From NCBI GenBank assembly GCA_013289985.1, contig JABCYW010000014.1, forward strand, positions 1 to 64,000: a DNA stretch of 64,000 nucleotides, in the 5' to 3' direction. Under the pieces are notes generated by a model. It saw nothing but the letters and a program-made list of their open reading frames with translations. It was not told the DNA's origin and made no database searches. The position numbers and the translations under genes were made by a program. Below are positions 18,923 to 27,258 of this stretch, in pieces. How positions within the stretch are numbered: the stretch's first letter is position 1; each line of letters opens with the position of its first letter. Origin of the DNA: Betaproteobacteria bacterium. Lineage in GTDB: Bacteria > Pseudomonadota > Gammaproteobacteria > Burkholderiales > Burkholderiaceae_C.

Positions 18923-19795
18923 TCAGCGCTTGCCGGCCAGCAGGACGTTGTGCAGGTCGCCGGAGAAGGCGCGAACCTTTTCCATCACCGACTTGTTGCG
19001 GCGGACGAGCCAGTTGTAGCCCATCACGGCCGGAACGGCGACGGCCAGGCCGATAGCGGTCATGATCAGCGCTTCACCGACGGGGCCGGCGACCTTGTCG
19101 ATCGAGGCCTGGCCGGCGATGCCGATCTGCGTCAGGGCGCCGTAGATACCCCACACCGTGCCGAACAGGCCGACGAACGGAGCGGTGGAACCGACGGTGG
19201 CCAGGAACGCCAGGCCGTCCGACAGGCGGCTCTGGATGTTTTCCACGGCGCGCGCGACGCTCATCGAGATCCAGGTGTGGCGGTCGATCTGTTCGACCAG
19301 CGTGCCTTCATGGTGCTCGCTGGACTTCAGGCCGGATTCGGCGATGTAGCGGAAGGCCGAGCCTTCGTCCAGCGTGTTGGTGCCGGCCTTGATGGAGCCC
19401 GCCGTCCAGAAGCCGTCGCCGACGCCGTTGGCGCTCTGGAACATCTTGCGCTGTTCCCAGTACTTCGTGAAGATGATGTACCAGCTGCCCATCGACATGA
19501 TCAGCATGATCACGAGGTTGAACTTGGCGATCCAGCCGCCGTCACGCCACAGCGCGCCCAGGCCGTACGGGTTTTCGATCGTTTCCTTGCCGACGGCCGC
19601 CGGGGCGATCGGGGCGGCGCTGGTGTCGACGGCGGCGGGAGCCGGCGTCGCCGAAGCGTCGGAGCCGGCAGCGGCGGGGGCCGTTGCTTCCGGAGCCGAT
19701 GCCTGGGCCAGAGCGGTGGTCGGGGCGGCGGCGATGGTCGCCAGCGCGAGGAGCGCGGCCGCAAAGGGAGTGCGCATCGAGTTCAGAAAGGACAT
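18923..19795 (-). CDS. exbB: TonB-system proton channel ExbB
   Basis: This 290-residue protein has an N-terminal extension with a signal-like helix (RTPFAAALLALATIAAAP) and an Ala/Pro-rich linker. The MotA/TolQ/ExbB core follows: a first membrane helix (FNLVIMLIMSMGSWYIIF), a cytoplasmic loop, and helices with GLAFLATVGSTAPFVGLFGTVWGI and ALIMTAIGLAVAVPAVM. The long N-terminal extension is typical of the periplasm-spanning ExbB type. GGAGGAAAC just before the ATG fixes the start. It is the second gene of the tonB-exbB-exbD-exbD-TPR set. Confidence 0.95.
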   Translation of the reverse strand: MSFLNSMRTPFAAALLALATIAAAPTTALAQASAPEATAPAAAGSDASATPAPAAVDTSAAPIAPAAVGKETIENPYGLGALWRDGGWIAKFNLVIMLIMSMGSWYIIFTKYWEQRKMFQSANGVGDGFWTAGSIKAGTNTLDEGSAFRYIAESGLKSSEHHEGTLVEQIDRHTWISMSVARAVENIQSRLSDGLAFLATVGSTAPFVGLFGTVWGIYGALTQIGIAGQASIDKVAGPVGEALIMTAIGLAVAVPAVMGYNWLVRRNKSVMEKVRAFSGDLHNVLLAGKR

Positions 19796-19890
19796 GTTTC
19801 CTCCGGAGGAATGAGACCGGCCTGCATGTCGATCATGGCCGGGTATCACAGAAAAAAAGGGGTTGGGGAGCGGGCCGTGTGGCTCAGCTG

Positions 19891-20559
19891 TCAATCGATC
19901 TGCTTCCAGGTGTACAGGACTTCGACCTGGGTACCGATGGGATGTCCTTCGGCGTCCGTCCCGACCTTGATCGGGCAGCCCGCCAATGCCAGCTTGGCTG
20001 CGTTGTCCAGTAGCCGATGCTCGCGGGTGGGCCCCGACGAGCCGACCACCTCGGCACCGGTGACCTTGCCGCTGGCATCCACGGTGAAGCGGATGCGGGA
20101 GACACCCGTGGCGCCTGCGCGCAGCGCGGCTGGCGGGTACTCGGGACGGCAGCCCGGATCGTTCGCGTTGATGACGGCGGCGCGGGCGGCGGGCGCGGGG
20201 CCGGGCGCCGCGACGGGAGCCGTGGCTTCCACGTGACGCTCGACGGCGGGCGGCGGCGGCACGGTGGTGGCGGCGACCGTGGGGGCCGGCGGCGGCGGCG
20301 GAACGTCGACCGGCGGCGGCGGCACGTAGACCGGCGGCGGTGGCAGGTTCTTGGGCGGCGGCGGCAGATCCTTGGGCGGCGGAGGCGGCGGCGGCGGCGG
20401 GGCTTCCACCACCTTCGTCTCGGTGACCATCACCTTGTCCACTACCTTCTTGGCCAGGCCCGAGACCAGGGCATAGGCCAGCAGAAAGTGCATGACGACG
20501 ACGATGATCAACCCGGTCGGGTGCTTCCCCGGATTGCGCTGCGATTCAGCAAAATTCAC
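19891..20559 (-). CDS. tonB: Energy transducer TonB
   Basis: This 222-residue TonB starts at GTG (20559), eight bases after GGAGG, which gives the short tail and membrane helix TGLIIVVVMHFLLAYALVSG with an internal His. A periplasm-spanning segment rich in PPPP repeats (about residues 55-100) follows, and then a TonB C-terminal domain (CRPEYPPAALRAGATGVSRIRF). TonB carries energy from ExbB-ExbD to outer-membrane receptors. It leads the operon. A -10-like TATAGT at 20645-20640 lies upstream. I saw no clear Fur box. Confidence 0.93.
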   Translation of the reverse strand: MNFAESQRNPGKHPTGLIIVVVMHFLLAYALVSGLAKKVVDKVMVTETKVVEAPPPPPPPPPKDLPPPPKNLPPPPVYVPPPPVDVPPPPPAPTVAATTVPPPPAVERHVEATAPVAAPGPAPAARAAVINANDPGCRPEYPPAALRAGATGVSRIRFTVDASGKVTGAEVVGSSGPTREHRLLDNAAKLALAGCPIKVGTDAEGHPIGTQVEVLYTWKQID

Positions 20560-21319
20560 TCGAAATACCTCCAGACGACCCAGATGGGCGCTGCATCTTT
20601 TCCTGCGCACCGCAGCGCGGCTGCGCTGCGAAGTCGCGAACTATAGCGCGATCCCGTTCTCCGACCTTTACGGGTTTCCCTTAATTTTCGACGCCTCAAA
20701 TGCGTTTCAACCGCAGTGGATTTTGTCTTGATGCCGATTGGCAGTTGCTTGTGACAGGCAATGCACAAGGACGAGCGTTCGTTTATCTAGCAGGGAAAGG
20801 ATGTACCGGATCGCAAACTTCATGCCAGAGTGCACGCCACTCCCCTAGGCAAGCCGCTTTCCGGACGTAGTCAGACTACTTTCCTGGCGTCAGGGGGTGT
20901 CGGGCACCCTTCGCGCAGTGTCGGCGAGTCAATCACCCCTTGGAGGGATTGTCGCCAACAAGCGGCTTGAAGAGTTGTTCGTTCAGGTTCCCGACGCCCT
21001 CCCGGCGTGGAGGTTCCGCGGGCCCATGCGCTGGACGAAGCGCGCCCGCGCGCGGGGGGGGGCAGTCAGGGAAGTCGACCGGAATCGTTCAACGCTTGTC
21101 CGCTGGATATGAAGGTTAGGTCGAGCCGTCGGGCGAAGGCGGCGGGAATGTCTTGCTGCATGCGCACATGAACCGGGGCACGAAATTTTCCGCAATTGCA
21201 AGACCAGGACTTGTGTCCGACACGATCGAGCGCCTAGACTGGTTCGATTGGCTGAACGCTGTTCAGCCAGTTGAACAACGGGCCCGCGAGGCCCTGCAAG
21301 ACACGCCAGGAGACAGCCC
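20560..21319. other. Intergenic region between tonB and the IclR regulator
   Basis: This 760-base stretch has no convincing gene. It carries a -10-like TATAGT for tonB on the minus strand at 20645-20640, a run of nine G at 21054-21062, and a perfect inverted repeat at 21250-21268 in front of the IclR gene. Small open frames here lack ribosome-binding sites and codon bias. I recognise no RNA family. Confidence 0.5.
21250..21268. promoter_or_regulatory. Perfect inverted repeat, candidate IclR operator
   Basis: GGCTGAACGCTGTTCAGCC is a perfect 8-3-8 inverted repeat 51 bases before the GTG of the IclR-family gene. An adjacent GTTCAGCCAGTTGAAC forms a second, imperfect repeat that shares a half-site. 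Position and symmetry suit autoregulation, but the protein-site match is inferred. Confidence 0.45.
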
Positions 21320-22117
21320 GTGGACACGGCCTTCGACAAGCCCGCCGCCGCGCGGACGCCAGCCGACTCGCTGGTGCCCGCGGTCTCGCGTGCCGTGATG
21401 CTTCTGGAGCGTCTCGCGCGCGAGCGCCAGCCGATGTCGTCGAGCCTGCTGGCCGCGGAGCTCGCCCTCCCGCGCAGCAGCGTGCACGGGCTGTGCAACA
21501 CCCTGCTGCACCACGGCCTGCTGCGGCGCCAGGGCGACGGCGGCTTCCTGATCGGCTCGGCGGTGATGAACCTGGCGCAGGCCTTCGTGGCCGACACCAA
21601 CGTCACCCACGAGTTCGGCGCGATGTGGCGCGACATCGGGCAGTCGCCCGACGAGTCCATCGTGCTGTCGGTGCTGGACGGCGCCGACTGCGTCTACGTG
21701 GCCGTGCGCAACAGCCTGCGCCCGCTGGGGCTTGCGTTCAACGTGGGCATGCGCCTGCCCGCGCACCTGGCCGGCAGCGGCAAGGCGATGCTCGCGTGGC
21801 TGCCGCGCGCCACGCTGCAGGCCCTGCTGCCCGAGGGCCCGCTCGCGCGCATGACCGACCACGGCGCGCGCACCACGGATCAGCTGCACGCGGAGCTGGC
21901 GCGCATCCGCGAGCGCGGCTACAGCCTCGACGACGAGAGCGTGCGCCAGGGCGTGCTGTCGTTCGGCGCGCCGGTGTTCGACGCCGCCGGCGCGGTCGTC
22001 GCCGGCATCGGCATGTGCATCAACAAGGCGCAGCTGGCGCGCGACGGCTCGGACACGCACCACGAGGCGGTGATGCGCGTGGCCCAGGCCCTGTCGGCCC
22101 GCCTTGGCGCGCGCTGA
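21320..22117 (+). CDS. IclR family transcriptional regulator
   Basis: This 265-residue protein has an N-terminal winged helix-turn-helix (AVSRAVMLLERLARERQPMSSSLLAAELALPRSSVHGL) and a C-terminal IclR effector domain with LPAHLAGSGKAMLAWLP and the GxPVFDAAGAVVAGIGM segment. GTG is the start, preceded by AGGAG. The inducer cannot be told. It is followed 25 bases later by a PAS-LuxR regulator, so the two may be co-expressed. Neither has an obvious structural gene attached other than the converging EamA exporter. Confidence 0.9.
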   Translation: MDTAFDKPAAARTPADSLVPAVSRAVMLLERLARERQPMSSSLLAAELALPRSSVHGLCNTLLHHGLLRRQGDGGFLIGSAVMNLAQAFVADTNVTHEFGAMWRDIGQSPDESIVLSVLDGADCVYVAVRNSLRPLGLAFNVGMRLPAHLAGSGKAMLAWLPRATLQALLPEGPLARMTDHGARTTDQLHAELARIRERGYSLDDESVRQGVLSFGAPVFDAAGAVVAGIGMCINKAQLARDGSDTHHEAVMRVAQALSARLGAR

Positions 22118-22142
22118 CGCCCGCTTCGCGAGGAGACCCCCC

Positions 22143-22760
22143 ATGGACAAGCAAGGCATCCCGCCGGCGACCCGTCCGGCCGACGAAACGGCGCTGGACT
22201 ACCGTTCCGCGTTCGAGTTCGCCCCCGTGGCCGTGGCGCTGTCGCGCGACCGCCGCATCGTGGACTGCAACCTGCGCATGCTCGCGATGTTCGGCGCCCA
22301 GCGCGACGATCTCGTGGGCCAGTCCTTCGAGCGCCTCTATCCCACGCGCGCCGAGTTCGATCGCACCGGCCTGCGCATCCTGGCCGAGCTTCGCGTGGCG
22401 GGCGACGGCGAGTATTCGGACGAGCGCGTGATGCGCCGCATCGCCGACGGGCGCCTGTTCTGGTGCCACGTGTCCGGTCACGCCTTCGATCGCGCCCACC
22501 CGCACGCGGCGTGCATCTGGTCGTTCGAGGACATCTCGCGCAGCCGCCACGACTGCGTCGCCCTGACCCCGCGCGAGCGCGAGATCGGGGCGCTGCTGGT
22601 GGAGGGGCTCACCAGCAAGCTCACCGCCAAGCGGCTGGGCCTGAGCCCGCGCACGGTGGAGATCTACCGCAGCCGGCTGATGCGCAAGCACGGCGTCGAC
22701 ACGGCCACGGGGCTGGTGCGCAAGCTGATGGACGACAGCCAGCTGGGGGCCGGACGCTAG
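22143..22760 (+). CDS. PAS domain / LuxR-type helix-turn-helix regulator
   Basis: This 205-residue protein has a PAS domain at about residues 20-130 (FEFAPVAVALSRDRRIVDCNLRMLAMFG, then CHVSGHAF and CIWSFEDIS). A C-terminal LuxR/GerE helix-turn-helix follows (LTPREREIGALLVEGLTSKLTAKRLGLSPRTVEIYRSRLMRK). It lacks a receiver domain, so it is likely a one-component regulator that senses a ligand or redox signal through PAS. GAGGAGA precedes the ATG. It is probably co-transcribed with the upstream IclR gene. The target is unknown. Confidence 0.9.
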   Translation: MDKQGIPPATRPADETALDYRSAFEFAPVAVALSRDRRIVDCNLRMLAMFGAQRDDLVGQSFERLYPTRAEFDRTGLRILAELRVAGDGEYSDERVMRRIADGRLFWCHVSGHAFDRAHPHAACIWSFEDISRSRHDCVALTPREREIGALLVEGLTSKLTAKRLGLSPRTVEIYRSRLMRKHGVDTATGLVRKLMDDSQLGAGR

Positions 22761-23704
22761 TGCTCCATTGACGCGTTTTCCAGCGCTGCCGGGCCGCCGG
22801 CCGCGCCGCGCTCGCGCGCCGACAGCGCCATGCAGGCCGCGCCGCCCAGCATGATCAGGCAGATGCCCGCCAGCGCCCAGGCGTCGGGCACGTGGGCGAA
22901 GACGAGCCAGCCCAGCAAGGTGCTCACCGCGATCTGGGCGAACAGCAGCGGCGTGAGCGTGGCCACGCCGGCCTTGGCGTAGCCGACGATCAGCATCCAG
23001 TGGCCCGCGGTGCTGAGCAGGCATACCAGGCCCAGCAGCGCCCACGTCGTCCAGGAGCCCAGCGGCGCCCAGAAGAAGGGCAGGGCGATGGTGGCCAGCA
23101 CCGCGCCGGTGCAGCCGGTGTAGAGCTGCATCGTGCCGACGTCGTCGAGCCGCGCGAGGCGGCTGGTGACCAGATGGAAGCCGGTGTTGAGCGCGAGCGT
23201 GACCAGCGGCATCAGCAACGCCGGCGAGAGCAGGTTGGCGCCGGGACGCACCACCAGCAGCGCGCCGGCGAACGTGGCGCCTATGAGCAGCCAGCGGACG
23301 CGCGACACGCGTTCGGCGGAAGACAGCGCCGAGATGAGCGTCATCAGCAGCGGCGTCAGCATGACGATGGCGGTGAGCTCGCCCACCGGCGTGTAGCGCA
23401 GGCTGAGGAACGAGCACACGCTGGTGGACATGATCAGCACGCCGCGCAGCACGTGCAGCCCCGGATGGCGGGTGCGCAGCAGCGCGCGGCCCCGGCGCGG
23501 CAGCTGGGTCAGCGCGGTGACGCCGGCCTGCGTCACGTAGCGGAACCACACCAGCATCATCACGGGCATCGCGCTGATCACCTTGGAGGTAGCGTCCAGC
23601 CCTGCGAAGCAGCTGACCGCGGCGAGCACGAACAGCGCGCCCATCAGTGCCGCGTCGGCGGCGGGTCGGGTGGCGGGCAGGTGCAATGCGTGGGTCGAGG
23701 TCAT
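22757..23704 (-). CDS. EamA/DMT family transporter
   Basis: This protein of about 315 residues has ten hydrophobic helices in two EamA repeats, starting ADAALMGALFVLAAVSCFAGLDATSKV and ending GICLIMLGGAACMAL. EamA proteins export amino acids or other small metabolites from the cytoplasm, and the substrate is not evident. Two starts fit: ATG 23704, taken here because the first helix follows closely, or ATG 23749, which adds 15 residues and runs into the divergent LysR region. It converges on the LuxR gene with a 4-base overlap. The divergent LysR gene is the likely regulator. Confidence 0.88.
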   Translation of the reverse strand: MTSTHALHLPATRPAADAALMGALFVLAAVSCFAGLDATSKVISAMPVMMLVWFRYVTQAGVTALTQLPRRGRALLRTRHPGLHVLRGVLIMSTSVCSFLSLRYTPVGELTAIVMLTPLLMTLISALSSAERVSRVRWLLIGATFAGALLVVRPGANLLSPALLMPLVTLALNTGFHLVTSRLARLDDVGTMQLYTGCTGAVLATIALPFFWAPLGSWTTWALLGLVCLLSTAGHWMLIVGYAKAGVATLTPLLFAQIAVSTLLGWLVFAHVPDAWALAGICLIMLGGAACMALSARERGAAGGPAALENASMEH

Positions 23705-23792
23705 GCGGACGATGGGAGGCTTGCCGGGAAGATAGGCCGAATCCATCATGTCGTCTACGATGCAGGATCAATGGACTTCATGTCGAAAGGCA

Positions 23793-24722
23793 ATGATGAG
23801 CCCGCTCCCCTCCGAAGCCGACGCCGCGCTCGGCGAGCTCGACGTGAAGTGGCTGCGCCTGTTCGAGCAGATCTACGCCACCCGCAGCGTCACGCGTTCC
23901 GCCGAGGTGCTGGGCCAGAGCCAGCCGACCGTGAGCATCTGGCTGGGCAAGCTGCGCGATCGCCTGGGCGACGTGCTGTTCGTGCGCACCGCCGACGGCA
24001 TGCTGCCCACGCCGCGCGCCCAGGCGCTCATCCTGCCGGTGCGCGAGGCCCTGCGCGCGCTGGCCGAGATCGCCGCGCCGCAGGCGCCGTTCGACCCGGC
24101 CACCAGCACGCGGCCGTGGCGCATCTGCATGACCGACGCGAGCCACGCCACGCTGCTGCCGCGCCTGCTGGCCCGCCTGCGCGCGCAGGCGCCTCGCGCC
24201 CCCGTGACGGCCGTGCGCATCGACGACCAGACCGGGGCCGCGCTGCAGTCCGGCGCGGCCGACATCGCGGTGGGCTACATCCCGGGCCTGGACACCGGCT
24301 TCTACCAGCAGGCGCTCTTCACCCAGGACTGGATCTGTCTGGCCGGCCCCACCAATACCCGCATCGGCGCCACGCTCACCCTGCGCGGCTACCGCGAGGC
24401 CGAGCACGTGGTCACCGCGGCCGGCACCGGCGCGGCCGACCTCGAGGCGGCGCTGGCGCGGGCGCGCGTGGAGCGGCGCGTGATGCTGTCGCTGCCCGGC
24501 TTCCTGGGCCTGGCCGCCATCGTCTCGGCGTCCGACCTCGTGGCCACGCTGCCGCGTCAGATCGGCGAGCTGCTCGCGCGCAACGCGGGCCTGCGCGTGC
24601 TCGCGTGCCCGTTCCGCGTGCCGCCGTTCACGGTCAAGCAGCACTGGCACGCGCGCTTCCACCAGGATCCGGCCAACCGCTGGCTGCGCGAGCAGGTGGC
24701 CGGGTTGCTGATGGTCAGATGA
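23793..24722 (+). CDS. LysR family transcriptional regulator
   Basis: This protein of about 309 residues has a LysR helix-turn-helix (LRLFEQIYATRSVTRSAEVLGQSQPTVSIWLGKLRDRLGDVLFVRT) and a periplasmic-binding-protein-like effector domain (RPWRICMTDASHATLLPRLL and so on). The ATG pair at 23793/23796 follows AAAGG and starts the protein just before the DNA-binding domain. LysR proteins commonly regulate the divergent neighbour, here the EamA exporter. It converges on and overlaps the end of the next IclR gene by eight bases. Confidence 0.9.
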   Translation: MMSPLPSEADAALGELDVKWLRLFEQIYATRSVTRSAEVLGQSQPTVSIWLGKLRDRLGDVLFVRTADGMLPTPRAQALILPVREALRALAEIAAPQAPFDPATSTRPWRICMTDASHATLLPRLLARLRAQAPRAPVTAVRIDDQTGAALQSGAADIAVGYIPGLDTGFYQQALFTQDWICLAGPTNTRIGATLTLRGYREAEHVVTAAGTGAADLEAALARARVERRVMLSLPGFLGLAAIVSASDLVATLPRQIGELLARNAGLRVLACPFRVPPFTVKQHWHARFHQDPANRWLREQVAGLLMVR

Positions 24723-25485
24723 CTTCCCGCAGGACCTTCACCACGTCCTGCAGCGCCGGCAGCAACTGGGTCAGGACGGTGTCCTCCGGATAGCGCTGCA
24801 TCTGGAAGGTCATGCTGATCGCGCCCACGCATTGGCCGTGGCGGTCGAACAGCGCGGCCGCGATGCCGCCCAGTCCCACGTCGATGTACTGGTTGACGAA
24901 GGAGTAGCCGGCGCGCGCGGCGGCGTCGACCGTGTCGCGGAACGCGCCCAGGTCGGTGATGGTGTTGGCGGTGAAGCGGCTGAAGTCGTGCGCGGCCATC
25001 CAGGCGTCCAGCCTCGCGCGCTTGAACGTGGACAGGATCGCGAAGCCGGGCGAGACCACGTGCGCCGGCGTGCGGGCGCCCGGGTGGAAGCCGATGGACA
25101 CCACGCGCGGGGAGTTGCTGCGCTCCAGGTACACGATCTCGTGGCCGTCGAGCACGCTGAGGTTGGCCGTCTCGCCGGTCTGCATCGACAGCCGCTGCAG
25201 GAACGGGCGCACGAGTCGCGGCAGCCGCGCGGCCTCCAGGTAGCTCTGGCCCAGCCGCAGGATGCTGGGCAGCAGCCAGTAGTGCTTGCCGTCGGTGTCG
25301 GCGTAACCGTAGTGCACCAGGCTGACCAGGTAGCGCCGCGCCGCGGTGCGGGTGAGCCCGGCCAGCGCGCCGGCCTCGGTGGCGGTGAGGCGTGGGTGGT
25401 CGTCGGAGAACTGCTCGATGACACGCAGGCCCTTGCCCAGGCCCTCGATCAGCAGGGAACGGTCGATGTCCTTGGCTCCGGTCAT
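24715..25485 (-). CDS. IclR family regulator of the shikimate/protocatechuate island (PcaU/PobR-like)
   Basis: This 256-residue IclR protein begins SLLIEGLGKGLRVIEQFSDDHPRLTATEAGALAGLTRTAARRYL, the pattern of the PcaU/PcaR/PobR branch that controls aromatic-acid catabolism. The effector domain has ARTPAHVVSPGFAILS and GLGGIAAALFDRHGQCVGAISM. It is divergent from an MFS transporter gene, and two tandem palindromes lie immediately upstream of its start. From position and branch I infer that it senses shikimate, quinate or protocatechuate. The ligand is not shown by sequence. Confidence 0.88.
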   Translation of the reverse strand: MTGAKDIDRSLLIEGLGKGLRVIEQFSDDHPRLTATEAGALAGLTRTAARRYLVSLVHYGYADTDGKHYWLLPSILRLGQSYLEAARLPRLVRPFLQRLSMQTGETANLSVLDGHEIVYLERSNSPRVVSIGFHPGARTPAHVVSPGFAILSTFKRARLDAWMAAHDFSRFTANTITDLGAFRDTVDAAARAGYSFVNQYIDVGLGGIAAALFDRHGQCVGAISMTFQMQRYPEDTVLTQLLPALQDVVKVLREVI

Positions 25486-25513
25486 GGCGTAACTACGGTG
25501 AAACCCTGAATAC

Positions 25514-25528
25514 GGTCGATTATCGACC
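25514..25528. promoter_or_regulatory. Palindromic operator 1 (IclR/PcaU type)
   Basis: GGTCGATTATCGACC is a perfect 7-1-7 palindrome 29 bases upstream of the IclR regulator start. It shares the core TCGAT-N-ATCGA with a second palindrome whose centre lies 21 bases away, two turns of the helix. Confidence 0.6.
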
Positions 25529-25533
25529 CATTG

Positions 25534-25550
25534 CGATCGATCATCGATCG
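25534..25550. promoter_or_regulatory. Palindromic operator 2 (IclR/PcaU type)
   Basis: CGATCGATCATCGATCG is a perfect 8-1-8 palindrome. With the first palindrome it forms a pair on the same face of DNA in the divergent IclR/MFS promoter region. Both probably bind the IclR protein. Confidence 0.6.
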
Positions 25551-25722
25551 TAAGCGGCGGATTGCCTCTGGGAAAAATAGTCGCCGCTGCCTACATTTCG
25601 GTCACGGAGTTCGAGGAGCGCGACGACCCACCCGGATGGTGCGGCGGCGTGAACCGATGACATCGAGACAGAGGCGACAGGCACGCACCGGCCGCCCGGC
25701 ATCCACACCAATGGAGACAAGC

Positions 25723-27123
25723 ATGACCACCCAGGATCTGGATCACAGCAGGCAGCAGACGCGCAAGGCCACGGCCAGCGGCTGGATCGGCTCGGCCCTC
25801 GAGTACTACGACTTCTTCATCTACGCGACCGCGGCGTCGCTCATCTTCCCGCAGATCTTCTTCCCCAAGGGCAACGCCACCGCCGCCATCGTCGCGTCGC
25901 TGGCCACCTACGGGGTGGGGTATGTGGCGCGGCCGATCGGCGCGTTCTTCCTGGGCCACCTGGGCGACACCCACGGCCGCAAGCGCGTGCTGCTGATCTG
26001 CATGTTCGTGATGGGCTTCTCCACCATCGCCGTGGGCCTGCTGCCCACCTACGACCAGGTGGGCCTGCTCGCACCGGTGCTGCTGGTGGTCCTGCGCCTG
26101 ATCCAGGGCTTCGCGGTGGCCGGCGAGATCTCGGGCGCCAGCTCCATGATCCTGGAGCACGCGCCGTTCGGCCGGCGCGGCTTCTTCGCCAGCTTCACGC
26201 TGCAGGGCGTGCAGGCCGGCCAGATCCTGGCGGCCGCCGTCTTCCTGCCGCTGGCGCACTACATGCCCGAGGACCAGTTCAACGCCTGGGGCTGGCGCGT
26301 GCCGTTCATCCTCAGCTTCGCGGTGATCGCCGTGGCCTTCGTCATCCGGCGCGAGGTGGAGGAGACCCCCGCGTTCGCCGCCGAGGCCAAGCGCGGCGAG
26401 GTGCCCCGCGCGCCGGTCGTCGAGGCGCTCAAGTACCACTGGGACGACATGCTGCGCGTGATCTGCTGCTCGCTGATGAACGTGATCGCGGTCGTCGCCA
26501 CGGTGTTCGGCGCGGCCTACGCGGTGCAGCCGGCCTACGGCATCGGCTTCTCCAAGTCGGTCTACCTGTGGATCCCGGTGCTGGGCAACATCATCGCGGT
26601 GCTGGTGATCCCGTTCGTGGGCAACCTCTCCGACAGGATCGGCCGCCGCCCGCCCATCATGTTCGGCGCGATCGGCGCGGGCCTGCTGTCGTTCGGCTAC
26701 CTGTATGCGATCAGCATCCACAGCGTGCCGCTGGCCATCGCGATGTCGCTGCTGATGTGGGGCGTCGTCTACCAGGGCTACAACGCGGTGTTCCCGAGCT
26801 TCTACCCGGAGCTGTTCCCCACCCGCGCGCGGGTGTCCGCGATGGCCATCGCGCAGAACGTGGGCACGATGCTCACGGCGATGCTGCCCGCGGTGTTCGC
26901 GGCGGTCGCTCCCCCGGGATCGACCAACATCCCGCTGACCATCGGCGGCCTGACGCTGGTCACCACGCTCATCGCCGCGATCGCGGCCTGGAGCGCCCGC
27001 GAGACCTACCGCATGCCGCTCAAGGATCTCGGCGAGCGCGACGCGGCGCCCACGCCCAAGAGCGAATACGACCAGCAGCGCGAGGTAGTGATCTCCCAGT
27101 CGCGCTGGCGCAAGGCCGCCTGA
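25723..27123 (+). CDS. MFS transporter, shikimate/aromatic acid proton symporter type
   Basis: This 466-residue major facilitator protein belongs to the metabolite:H+ symporter branch (ShiA/ProP/KgtP): GWIGSALEYYDFFIYATAASLIFPQIFFP, GHLGDTHGRKRVLL in the loop between helices 2 and 3, and RLIQGFAVAGEISGASSMILEHAP. Twelve helices are apparent. GGAG precedes the ATG. Members carry shikimate, dicarboxylates or betaine. The next gene is a shikimate dehydrogenase-like enzyme and the regulator is of the PcaU type, so shikimate or quinate is the most likely substrate (inference from context). Confidence 0.88.
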   Translation: MTTQDLDHSRQQTRKATASGWIGSALEYYDFFIYATAASLIFPQIFFPKGNATAAIVASLATYGVGYVARPIGAFFLGHLGDTHGRKRVLLICMFVMGFSTIAVGLLPTYDQVGLLAPVLLVVLRLIQGFAVAGEISGASSMILEHAPFGRRGFFASFTLQGVQAGQILAAAVFLPLAHYMPEDQFNAWGWRVPFILSFAVIAVAFVIRREVEETPAFAAEAKRGEVPRAPVVEALKYHWDDMLRVICCSLMNVIAVVATVFGAAYAVQPAYGIGFSKSVYLWIPVLGNIIAVLVIPFVGNLSDRIGRRPPIMFGAIGAGLLSFGYLYAISIHSVPLAIAMSLLMWGVVYQGYNAVFPSFYPELFPTRARVSAMAIAQNVGTMLTAMLPAVFAAVAPPGSTNIPLTIGGLTLVTTLIAAIAAWSARETYRMPLKDLGERDAAPTPKSEYDQQREVVISQSRWRKAA

Positions 27124-27146
27124 ACTGAACCAGAGCGCTACCCCTC

Positions 27147-27207
27147 GGTGCCAGGTCTTGCCTGGCAACACGGTGGCGCCAGGAGTTGCCAGGCAAGACC
27201 TGGCACC
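27147..27207. repeat. REPIN-like inverted palindromic repeat
   Basis: Two 22-base arms (27147-27168 and 27186-27207) are perfect reverse complements separated by 17 bases. Each arm is itself palindromic (TGCCAGG-TCTTG-CCTGGCA). Two inverted REP-like palindromes in an intergenic spacer are the layout of a REPIN. It lies between the transporter and the dehydrogenase gene. I saw no further copy in the window. Confidence 0.6.
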
Positions 27208-27258
27208 CGGGAACGCGGCGATCGTCCGCGGTACCCCGCCTTACACCGGAGCTTTCCC

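Noticed and set aside
21054-21062. A run of nine G that could be a phase-variable tract
   Set aside because: It lies in non-coding sequence far from a promoter core, and no frame or promoter spacing depends on it. I treat it as chance.
20897-21112. A small plus-strand open frame between tonB and the IclR gene
   Set aside because: It has no ribosome-binding site, no domain and a composition typical of random high-GC sequence.
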